The position numbers and the translations under genes are program-made. 64,000 bases of DNA from Aphrocallistes beatrix. Lineage: Eukaryota; Porifera; Hexactinellida; Sceptrulophora; Aphrocallistidae. Each line of letters begins with the position of its first letter. The stretch's first letter is position 1. The notes beneath the pieces are model-generated. The model did no database searches. It saw only the letters and a list, made by a program, of their open reading frames with translations, and had not been told where the DNA came from. Positions 56,026 to 64,000 of the stretch are shown piece after piece. The stretch is taken from assembly GCA_963281255.1 (NCBI GenBank), contig OY725499.1:1620096-1684095 (forward strand). The letters are read 5' to 3'.

Positions 56026-57130
56026 ATGGAAAAATTATCAATGCCAATTTATAATTGCTTTTGTTGCATTTGCAAGAATGTTATATACACTTCTGATGTA
56101 ATTGACAGACAATTTCAAAAATATGAGCACAGATGTAATTTAATCCCATCATCTAAAGGTGAAGATAATGTTTTTCACCTTTTTAGTTTTCATGAAAGGT
56201 GTTATTCTGAATTCCTAAATTCTTTTTCATCCGATAAAGCTCCAATATTGCATTCAATAATTTGCTATCATCTTTTCCCTAATAACTATACTCATACTTG
56301 TCCATTGAAATCTTCTCATTGCAAATGTACATCAGAAATTAAATTTGTTTTAAAGCATATGGAAAAACACCATATATACCGATTTTGTGTCACATGTAGA
56401 CATGTTTATCGTGCAATTCGAGAGCATGCTTCAACCCATCAAAATCACAATTCTAGAATTCTCCAATCTTTTCTTTATAATGAAGCTTGTTTTGTTCCAT
56501 TTTGTTCCATTGCAAGACGGGAGTTAGCGTTTTCTGATCCTAACTTTTTTTGTGCACCAGTGAAATATAATTCAGAATCGTCTAACTTTAGATATTTCAA
56601 TGGGGCCATCTTGGAAATTAATGATTTTTGTATCGGAAATTTATCGATGAATCTTCAATGCTATCAAAATAGTGTTAATTTTTGCAGAATAAAAGATATA
56701 GGGAAAGGTTCTAATGGCACTGTTACTCTAGCCCGTACAAATTTTGACAGATATTTTGCTATTAAAAAGTTTCATTCTAAATTTCTTCCAGATGGTACAT
56801 GTACTTCCAATGAATCTACTTTATTATCTTCGATTTCCCACCCAAATATTGTTCATTGTTTTGGTGGACTTGAATTCTCTGATTTTAATGTCATGTTCAT
56901 TGAATATACATACTATTCTAATCTTGATGAGCATATCGATAATCAGAAAGGCTTCAGCTCTTTTCAAACATTATTCTATCTCCGTCAGCTTGCATCTGCT
57001 TTGGAATACCTCCATTGCAGACATATTTTGCATCGTGATGTCAAAGACGAAAATGTATTGTTATTTGATTCAGGGTATATATGTAAATTGTGCGATTTTT
57101 CTGAAGCAACCTATTTAAATAAATACATAG
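56026..57130 (+). CDS. Ser/Thr protein kinase, exon with Cys/His-rich region and N-lobe to DFS
   Basis: The frame starts at ATG 56026 and stays open for 368 codons to a donor site ATAG|GTTAGT (57130/57131, phase 1); the ORF's stop two codons later is intronic. Residues 1-160 are rich in Cys and His (CFCCICK 11-17, CVTCRHVYRAIREHASTH 121-138), possibly zinc-binding. Residues 220-369 are a kinase domain: glycine loop IGKGSNGTV (225-233), AIKK lysine (247), HPNIV (272-276), catalytic HRDVKDEN (336-343) and CDFSEA (356-361). The metal-binding motif is DFS rather than DFG. An upstream start is unlikely because a Tc1 relic ends at 55933. A foldback element lies 25 bases into the intron. The C-lobe is not in this exon; a decayed match is at 61454-61753. 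I cannot name the kinase family. Confidence 0.78.
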
Positions 57131-57155
57131 GTTAGTTTTTAAATATAGATTAAAG

Positions 57156-58235
57156 CATAGCCTACTCTAATAATGCCTCACAGTAGACTGAAATTCATGG
57201 ACTAGGGATGAAGTAATAGCCGAATGGATTAATACACGATTAGCCTAAAATCGTTAACCATGCAGAATATGCATTAAGAATGTATTACCAGCATATATAA
57301 ACATGGTATCAAAGTATATATATCCGTTGGAAAAATTTCGATTAGTCATCATATCATTGCGCAACAGGTCATTCTAAGGATAATTTTAGCGATTTTCTAA
57401 GCAGTTTTAACCCTATTTCTAAATGGTATTAAGGTGTGATTTTTGTGTTGAACCAAGATTAGTACGAGTTGATTTGAAAAAATTAGAATTTTTCAATGGA
57501 ATGTTGTTACATTCCTGCGTTGCTATGGTAAAGCATTTTGGTCAGTTTGGGCCATTTCGTGTAAACTGTAGTAACTAGAGCTTCAAATTTGATCGTGTTT
57601 GATAGGCAATTGGCCACTTCCTATTAGGTGATAATACTACTTGAACTTCTAAATTCAACGAGTTTTGAGTTATGGGTTGATTTTAAGAATGTGACCAAAA
57701 CACTAAATTGTCGCATAACTCTATAGTCTGTTAATTTAGAAGTTTAAATTATATTATTACCTAATAGGAAGTAGCCAATTGCCTATCAAATACGATTAGA
57801 TTTGAAGACCTAGCTCTTACAGTTCGCAGGATATGGCTCAAACTGATCAAAATACTCTACCATAGCAACGTAGGAATGCAACAACATTCCATTAAAAAAT
57901 TCTTTAAAAAATTCTTTCAATTTTTCAAATCAATTCGTACTAATCTTAGTTCTACATAAAAATTCTACCTTAATAACATTTAGAAGTAGGCTTAAAACAG
58001 CTTAGAAAATTGGCAAAATAGTGCTTAAAATGACCTGTTGCGCAATGATATGATGACTAATCTAAATTTTGACAACGGATATATATACTTTGATACCATT
58101 TTTATATACGCTGGTAATACATTCTTAATGCCTATTCTGCATGGTTGACGATTATAGGCTAATCGTGTAATATTCCATTCGGCTATTACCGCATCCTTGG
58201 TTATTTACTGTGAGGAATTATTAGAGTAGGATATG
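57156..58235. mobile_element. Foldback element with 7-bp duplication, 1080 bp
   Basis: Exact ATTAAAG on both sides (57149-57155 and 58236-58242). The ends CATAGCCTACTCTAATAATG and (reverse complement) CATATCCTACTCTAATAATT continue as inverted arms of about 500 bp that fill nearly the whole element. Inside are TTTCAATGGAATGTTGTTAC and its inverse. No ORF. It sits just inside the kinase intron. Confidence 0.82.
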
Positions 58236-58424
58236 ATTAAAGTTAAATTTTTCATTGATGTTAATTCTGATCCATTTTTCAAATGCTTACATTGTCAAAT
58301 TTCCTCCATCGATGTTTTCAGCTTGATACATCAACATAATTAATATTTGAACCAGTGTCACAATTTGTAGTATGTACTTATTTTGGTAATGCGGAAATGG
58401 TTCGACTTTTCGAAAAAGGAAATA

Positions 58425-58932
58425 CAGTCGACTCTCGTTAATACGAACACGGATAAGGAGTACAATCGGATAAGAAGTACAAGTTTTGATTCCCCAACCT
58501 AATCTATGGCAAAATATATACAAACGAACTCCGGTTAACACGAACACGGATAAGACGAAATATCGGATAATAAATACGATTTATGGGTCCCCTTCAGTGC
58601 GTTTTCAATACTAAATACATCGGTTAATACGAACACGGATAATACGAACAGGTGTGTGCCTACGAGCACTTGAATATGGTACGTAGTATGTACGTAGATA
58701 TATACTGGACAGATATTTCTCAATGAAAATACAGTCGAATCTCGTTAATACAACATGGATAATGAGTTCTCTATTTGACAAGTACAATTTCATACTCTCA
58801 CGTAGTTATCACTATGTATATTAAGTATTTTGGACAAATGTAGCTATGTACGTATTTCGGTTAATACGTACTCCGGATAAGGAGTACAAATCTCCACGGT
58901 CCCTTGGTGTACGTGTTAACGAGAGTCGACTG
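58425..58932. mobile_element. pogo/Tigger-type non-autonomous element (508 bp)
   Basis: CAGTCGACTCTCGTTAATAC at the left and GTTAACGAGAGTCGACTG at the right are inverted ends flanked by TA (58423-58424 and 58933-58934). A second, inner start CAGTCGAATCTCGTTAATAC at 58732 and several ACGAACACGGATAA words suggest internal duplication. It is inserted in a segment with facing GTTCGACTTTTCGAAAAAGG and CCTTTTTTGGAAAGTCGAAC words. Confidence 0.78.
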
Positions 58933-58934
58933 TA

Positions 58935-59191
58935 GTTCGAATTGCAAATTTAGGAAATAGTTCGACTTTTATCATTAGGATTAATGGTGGTTTTTATGTG
59001 AACTATTTCCTTTTTTGGAAAGTCGAACTATTTCAGTTTTTTTGCGAACTACTTCTACCATGCCCTTATTTTATATGTAGTATTATTTTAAACTAGAAGG
59101 ATATATTTTGGGAAAATCATCTAGATTATTAATTATTATGTCAATGCAAATTTAATCCGTATATTGAGGATCTTTGATTACTTAATTGCTA
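58935..59191. other. No gene; short inverted words
   Basis: GGAAATAGTTCGACTTT (near 58955) faces AAAGTCGAACTATTTC (near 59020), a small hairpin. Otherwise nothing. Confidence 0.4.
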
Positions 59192-59270
59192 CAAGCGCGC
59201 TTCGCTTGCTTGCGCTGTGCGGCTTGGCGACACTTCGTGTCCGCAGAGTCGCTCTGCGGACGCCTGGAAT
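59192..59270 (+). repeat. GCB GC-rich block only
   Basis: CAAGCGCGCTTCGCTTGC, GTGTCCGCAGAGTCGCTC and GCGGACGCCTGGAAT. It has the same flank as the isolated block at 25968-26042. Confidence 0.62.
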
Positions 59271-59954
59271 TACTCGATCCAGCCTATTTTGCTAAACCAT
59301 AACAGGCTTGAATACGCTATCAAATTATGATAATGACAGTGGAATACCGCCCGCCCGCATCCCTACAATGGTGTTTTTGAAGCTGTAACAAGTTTTCTAT
59401 TCTACAGGGTGACTCTTAAGTTCTGTTACAAGCTTCATTAGGTATAAAATTTCTTATACTCAAACGATCTTAGTTATTATGGTCCTTAGAGATTGTAATT
59501 CGAATATTTTCAATGATTTTAAAAGATTTTTCGATTCTATGACTTAGAAATGTGTTTTGTATGGTGAGTTTTGAGAAAAAAAAATGTGTCCTGGCACGCA
59601 GCGAAAATCGCGAGTCAGGGCCCACTGCTTCTGTAAAAAATGTCTTCATAATCGATGTCCCATGACGATTTAGCACCAGGTACCTTTCATTCGCCATAGA
59701 AATATTTCATAAATCCAAAGTTATTCAGTCGAAGTTCAAATTAGGTACATTTTGCAAAATTCCCCAAATGGCACTTTTTTTTCACATCACAAAAAATATA
59801 ATCCAATTGGTCTTCAAAATGCACTGATCTGAACATCTTATATCTCTACAAATTTAGAGTGTTCGAGGAAAATGTGTGAGCTTTATGCATCATACGTGTA
59901 CTTGTATAGTAGTTTATAAAAAAGATTGGCATGTCAACACTTAATGAATCAAAT
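59271..59954. other. No gene firmly seen
   Basis: A 75-codon frame on the minus strand (59697-59470) has no recognisable domain. The first 80 bases resemble the flank at 26100-26650 (AACAGGCTTGAATAC, CCGCCCGCATCCC), so this is part of an unnamed repeat. Confidence 0.35.
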
Positions 59955-60488
59955 CATAGCATATTACATATTAGGCTTCACAGTAACTTGCGGATTTTGG
60001 ACTAGGGATGCGATGAAGATGGTTGAACCAATACATGACTCCGGCAGGGTTGATAAAAATCATAATTCTTTTTTTGATTTCTGTTAAATGCTTTTTGTAA
60101 TTCAATTCACATTTTGTTATATTATTTTGGAATAAATCCACAATATTGAGAATCAGATAGTTCAATAGCATATTATTGATTAAATTTTGCTTGAATTCAG
60201 CATGTTTATAATTAATTGCAATAGGAAAATGTAAATTTCAACATCTAGCTCTTCGGCTGTCAAGATATGACCTTAACTTACCAAAACAAGTTTCCATATC
60301 AACACTGGAATGTAGCAACGTTCCATGAAAAAGTCCAAATTTTTCGTATCAACCCATTCATTATCCAGTTCTATGAGTATTGTGCGTGGTTAATGATTTA
60401 ATGCATCTCATGTATTAGTTCAACCATCTACCGCACCCTAGTCTTAATTCTGCAAGTTACTATGAGGCCTGATAAATAGTAGGCTATG
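59955..60488. mobile_element. Foldback element with 7-bp duplication, 534 bp
   Basis: Exact ATCAAAT on both sides (59948-59954 and 60489-60495). The ends are CATAGCATATTAC and (reverse complement) CATAGCCTACTATTTATCAG. GGCTTCACAGTAACTTG faces CAAGTTACTATGAGGCC. It is an internally shorter member of the family at 57156 and 60517. Confidence 0.8.
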
Positions 60489-60516
60489 ATCAAATATTAT
60501 TAAAATTATGGTTGGT

Positions 60517-61451
60517 CATAGCCTACTCTAATAATGCCTCACAGTAGACTGAAAATCATGGACTAGGGATGAAGTAGTAGCCGAATGGCTTAATACACGA
60601 TTAGCCTAAAATCGTTAACCATGCAGAATAGGCATTAAGAATGTATTACCAGCATATATAAACATGGTATCAAAGTACATATACCTGTTGGAAAAATCTC
60701 GATTAGTCATCATATCTTTGCGCAACAGGTCATTCTAGGGACAATTTTAGCGATTTTCTATGCTGTTTTAACCCTATTTCTAAATGGTATTAAGGTGTGA
60801 TTTTGTGTTGAACCAAGATTAGTACGAGTTGATTTGAAACATTTAGAATTTTTCAATGGAATGTTGTTAAATTCCCGCGTTACTATGATAATAGTTATGG
60901 GTTGATTTTAAGAATGTGACCAAAACACTAAATTGTCGCATAACTCTAGTCTGTTAATTTAGAAGTTTAAATTGTATTATTACCTAATAGGAAGTAGCCA
61001 ATTGCCTATCAAATAAGATCAAATTTGAAGACCTGGTTATTACAGTTTGCAGGATTAGGCTCAAACTGATCAAAATGCTTTACCATTGCAACGTAGGAAT
61101 GTAACAACATTCCATTAAAAAATTCTAATTTTTCAAATCAACTCGTACTAATCTTAGTTCTATACAAAAATTATACCTTAATAACATTTAGAAGTAGGCT
61201 TAAAACAGCTTTAAAATTGAAAATTGCCAAAATAGTGCTTAAAATGACCTGTTGTGCAATGATATGATGTCTAATCGAAATTTTGACAACGGATATATGT
61301 ACTTTGATACCATATTTATATATGCTGGTAATACATTCTTAATGCCTATCCTACATGGTTAACGATTTTAGGCTAATCGTGTAATAATCCATTCGGCTAT
61401 TACCGCATCCTTGGTTATTTTCTCTGTGAGGCATTATTAGAGTAGGCTATG
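60517..61451. mobile_element. Foldback element with 7-bp duplication, 935 bp
   Basis: Exact GGTTGGT on both sides (60510-60516 and 61452-61458). The ends CATAGCCTACTCTAATAATG are matched by the exact inverse at the right. It is closely similar to 57156-58235 but lacks about 140 bp near the centre. Confidence 0.85.
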
Positions 61452-61453
61452 GG

Positions 61454-61753
61454 TTGGTTATAAATGTTCACTTACTATTGCATCCCTGGTACTATATTTC
61501 ACCTTTACTGAATGGCCTTATACTATACAGTAGACTATATAAGTGCGTTCGGAAATTGTTAGCAGTAAATATTATTTCATTATCCTTCACATATATTCTT
61601 AACTCACCATATTTAAGTTCCATCAGTTATAAAAACTTAAAGTATACACCCGACTTTTTAAAAAACCATAAGCATAGCATAATTTTCTGCAAAATCTTTT
61701 CTAAAAAAATTCTGACATCAAATTTTATACGTATTATTGCTCACACATTTTGA
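61454..61753 (+). pseudogene. Probable decayed kinase C-lobe exon
   Basis: One frame reads YYISPLLNGL near the start, and another over the same bases reads GT then ALYYTVDYISAFG. The first frame resumes with NSPYLSSISYKNLKYTPDFL and ends IIFCKIFSKKIL...RIIAHTF before a stop at 61751. Together they follow the order of a kinase C-lobe (GT..YISPE.LNG, a Y...D.YS.G helix, a PY...Y segment, then a C..CL...P..RP...I..H.F ending). The conserved APE Glu and the RP arginine are lost and at least two shifts are needed. It follows the kinase exon at 56026-57130 on the same strand with only repeats between, so it is the likely original continuation. Confidence 0.45.
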
Positions 61754-61800
61754 CCTATCTTTTCCAACTTCAACCGTCTGTACTTTTCCACAACTTTGGA

Positions 61801-63190
61801 ATGAAGGCCCAGGAAAAGAATTAAATCAAGATAAAGGGACTCTTTGAAGCTGGGATAACAAAGGCGACTGAAATATCGTGACGCATCGCTATAGCCGAGC
61901 GGACAGTCGATCGTGTTTTGAAGTCAATTCCTGACAAAAAGAGCTTGACTCATAAGAAAGGAGCAGGTGGACCTCCTAAATTACACAAAGCCGTTAGGAA
62001 CCGGATTATGGCACTCGTTCACAATCCAATGATCACCCTGAATGAATGCCGAGCAAAATTGAGTACTCCAGTTGCCAAAAGTACACTATCGGAGGAAGTG
62101 AAGAGGAGAGGCCTACAATATCGTCAGGCAGTCAGAATTCCCGCCTTGTCACCTCTCAATATTGCTAAGCGAATGGAATGGTGTAGGAAAATGAGGGCTC
62201 AAGACTGGTCTAGGGTGTTCTTTACTAATGAATGCTCCATATGGATGAATACTGGTAAGATCTATGTATGGACAAAGAAAGGACAGCCCATCAACCGGCC
62301 AAATTTCAAACATCCATCGAAGCTCCATATTTGGGATGGGATTTCGGTAATGGGTAAAACGAACCTCAAAACTTTCACCGAAAACTTCAACCAGGAACGA
62401 TATAAATTGTTTTAAATGAGTGTCTTGTATATGAAGCTAATGCCTTACAGGGATTCCAGAACTGGTAAAAAAAGTTGTACGGATTTTTTTGCCAACCGTT
62501 TACTTGCTACTTTATTTTTTCCTCCATTTTAGATTTTGTTTTACTCACTCACTACTTTTTTTTACTTGCTACTTATTCTTTGGCCAGCATTTAGTTGGCG
62601 TGAGGAGAAGAAATAATTGATTGTGCATTATAAGACCGAAACGAGGGCGCATCGAGCGATTTGCAGAAATATTTGAGCATTTCAGAATCATAATTTTCTT
62701 AATTTAACCATGTCCATTTCATCAGGTGTCCGGAAAATTTACTTAATACTTTTTTTTGCTGGACATCCAGAATATTTACTTACTACCTTTAATTTTCCTC
62801 CAAAATAATTAAAAATGGAGTAAGTAGCAAATGAAAAAAAAGGAGCAAGTTAATACCTGATGCCTTATATGGAAATCAATGGTTATTGCAAGAGGATAAC
62901 AACCCTATCCACACTGGAAATGCGGCAAGGGCATGGAAACAGGAATTTGTCCCCAACCTGATCGACTGGCATTCCAATAGCCCCGATCTCAAACCCAATT
63001 GAGAATCTTTGGGCTGTAATAAAGAAAATACCCCTCAAAAAGAGATTCACCTGCACAAATGAGTTGAAGAAAGGTATTTTCGAGATATGGTACACATTTA
63101 ATCCAGACTTTTTACAGCCATTTTGTCTAAGCATGGACAAAAGAATTCGGTTATGTGTCAAAGCAAATGGCAAAAAATTGAATAATAAAA
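61801..63190 (+). pseudogene. Tc1-like transposase relic with an insertion
   Basis: The frame begins MKAQEKN at 61801 and has two in-frame stops (near 61822 and 61879). It continues as AERTVDRVLKSIPDK and GAGGPPKL (61918 on), AKSTLSEEVKRRGLQYRQ, RVFFTNECSIWMNTGK and WTKKGQPINRP with GISVMGKTNLKTF (to 62415). The first catalytic Asp is Asn here (FFTNECS). An insertion of about 400 bp separates this from ALYGNQWLLQEDNNPIHTGN (62855 on, second Asp present), then SPDLKPN and, after a one-base shift, IENLWAVIKKIPLKKR (Glu present). It ends near 63190. Its terminal repeats were not identified. It is dead. Confidence 0.82.
62452..62853. mobile_element. Small element with TTTACTTGCTACTTTTTT-type ends inside the Tc1 relic
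   Basis: The word ATGCCTTA from the transposase gene occurs on both sides (62441-62452 region and 62860 region), as expected for a target duplication. Inside, TACTTGCTACTTTATTTTTT and GGAGTAAGTAGCAAATG face each other. The same sequence (GTCCAGGAAATTTACTTGCT, CCATCCAGAATATTTA) lies in the Tc1 relic at 53814-55933. Boundaries are approximate. Confidence 0.5.
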
Positions 63191-63787
63191 GGACAATATA
63201 ATAGATTATTTATTCATGGATCATGGCTGGTTAATTTTGATTTAAATCCATACTGTTGACCTAATATAATAGATTGTATGAAATAGATTATATGAAAAGG
63301 TTTCTAGCAATATTGCTAGAAACCTTTTCATACAATCGTACATTGATGCACCAAAAATTGGTGAAATTGTAAAAATCACGAATCGTGATGGTTGTGGTTA
63401 AATTTTAATTAGATTTGTTCTGATAGTTCTACACAGGTTTTTGATTCAACCTAACAGTTTGGAGTAATAAATTCCCCAAAGTGGGGCTTTGGAGTTTTAT
63501 GATGTAAGAATATATCTCCTATACAAGGAGCTGTACTGATAAATCAGTATGCCAACAATTGACTTTCTTCTACTCACTTCTTTTCAATCAATTCCCCATA
63601 GATAGTCTCTTTCAATATATTTTTATAATAGGTATATATGTAAATCTAGAAAATATTTTAAATTGCCATGAATCCTCAAAAAATATTTCCCATTCGAAAA
63701 TGGCTTGGTATCTGTACTGAAGAACTGGTTGTATTAGATAAAGAAACTAGTAGCAATCAAAGGGTTATATCATTTAATATCGAGTTT
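63191..63787. other. No gene firmly seen; contains a perfect 42-nt palindrome
   Basis: 63291-63332 is an exact palindrome (arm TATGAAAAGGTTTCTAGCAA plus T). A 57-codon frame at 63668-63841 (KWLGICTEELVVLDKETSSN) has a look of a FERM or PH-like strand pattern but runs into the next repeat, and I do not assign it. Confidence 0.4.
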
Positions 63788-64000
63788 CATAGCCTACTGA
63801 ATATAAGGCCTCACAGTAGTAACTTGTTGATTGGAGACTAGGGATACGGTAGTTAGAAAATGTTTGAATTAATAAATGAACTGTCTTAAATTATTAACCA
63901 AGCATAATAGAGCTTGAGAATGTATTACCAGCATATTTAAATATGGTGTCAAAGTACTCATATCCGTTGTTAAAATTTAGATTAGTCACCATATGATTGC
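63788..64000. mobile_element. Foldback element, left part, cut by the window edge
   Basis: CATAGCCTACTGAATATAAG, then GGCCTCACAGTAGTAACTTG, GACTAGGGATACGG, AATGTATTACCAGCATAT and ATCCGTTGTTAAAATTTAGA follow the order of the foldback copies at 57156 and 60517. The expected right duplication (CGAGTTT, 63781-63787) would lie beyond the window. Confidence 0.7.

Noticed and set aside
58425..58932. Reading frames of 60-86 codons on the minus strand (58287-58793)
   Set aside because: They lie in a non-autonomous pogo-type element and repeat its end sequence in several frames.
63714..63750. CTGAAGA followed by GAAAC, a hammerhead-like spacing
   Set aside because: The bases between cannot form stem II.

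Overview
This is a eukaryotic nuclear window, very AT-rich, intron-bearing and saturated with decayed transposable elements. Protein remnants (ZBED-type hAT, Tc1, mariner, Merlin, gypsy, and two uncharacterised families common in invertebrate genomes) point to an invertebrate. From general knowledge of repeat content I would guess a crustacean such as a copepod or sea louse, but nothing in the sequence proves the species.

Three cellular-type genes can be supported. The left edge (59-1374, +) carries the last four exons of an OTU-domain cysteine protease gene. A DDHD-type phospholipase A1 gene spans 31409-19333 (-) as two exons separated by a 10.2 kb intron packed with repeats. A Ser/Thr kinase exon sits at 56026-57130 (+), and a badly decayed stretch resembling its C-lobe lies at 61454-61753.

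The clearest hidden feature is a hammerhead ribozyme at 1414-1470, 40 bases after the OTU stop codon and on the same strand. A second, mutated copy lies on the minus strand at 41427-41484 and preserves the fold with a compensatory change in stem II. It too lies downstream of a gene-like sequence on its own strand.

Most of the rest is layered mobile DNA. Three families (called TTAA-A, -B and -C here) are bounded by inverted ends and a duplicated TTAA and have no transposase. They are nested inside each other; the deepest stack is 34474-39409, a B element holding an A element and a C element, the C element itself holding a pogo/Tigger-type element. Other families are: three small hAT-like elements with 8-bp duplications (1492, 23119, 32067); a foldback family with exact 7-bp duplications (57156, 59955, 60517, and one entering the right edge at 63788); a dispersed repeat with a GC-rich palindromic block (called GCB); a 141-bp tandem repeat (SAT141) whose flank shares a tail with GCB; and pogo-type elements (37757, 58425).

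Coding transposon remnants are a Tc1 element with intact ends (13959-15867), further Tc1-like relics (18152, 54060, 61801), a mariner (42344-43649) that splits a CXC-like gene, a Merlin fragment (47531), a gypsy reverse transcriptase fragment (20850), a ZBED-type hAT fragment (24263), and an uncharacterised multi-frame relic (48800-50340). No tRNA, rRNA or CRISPR was seen.
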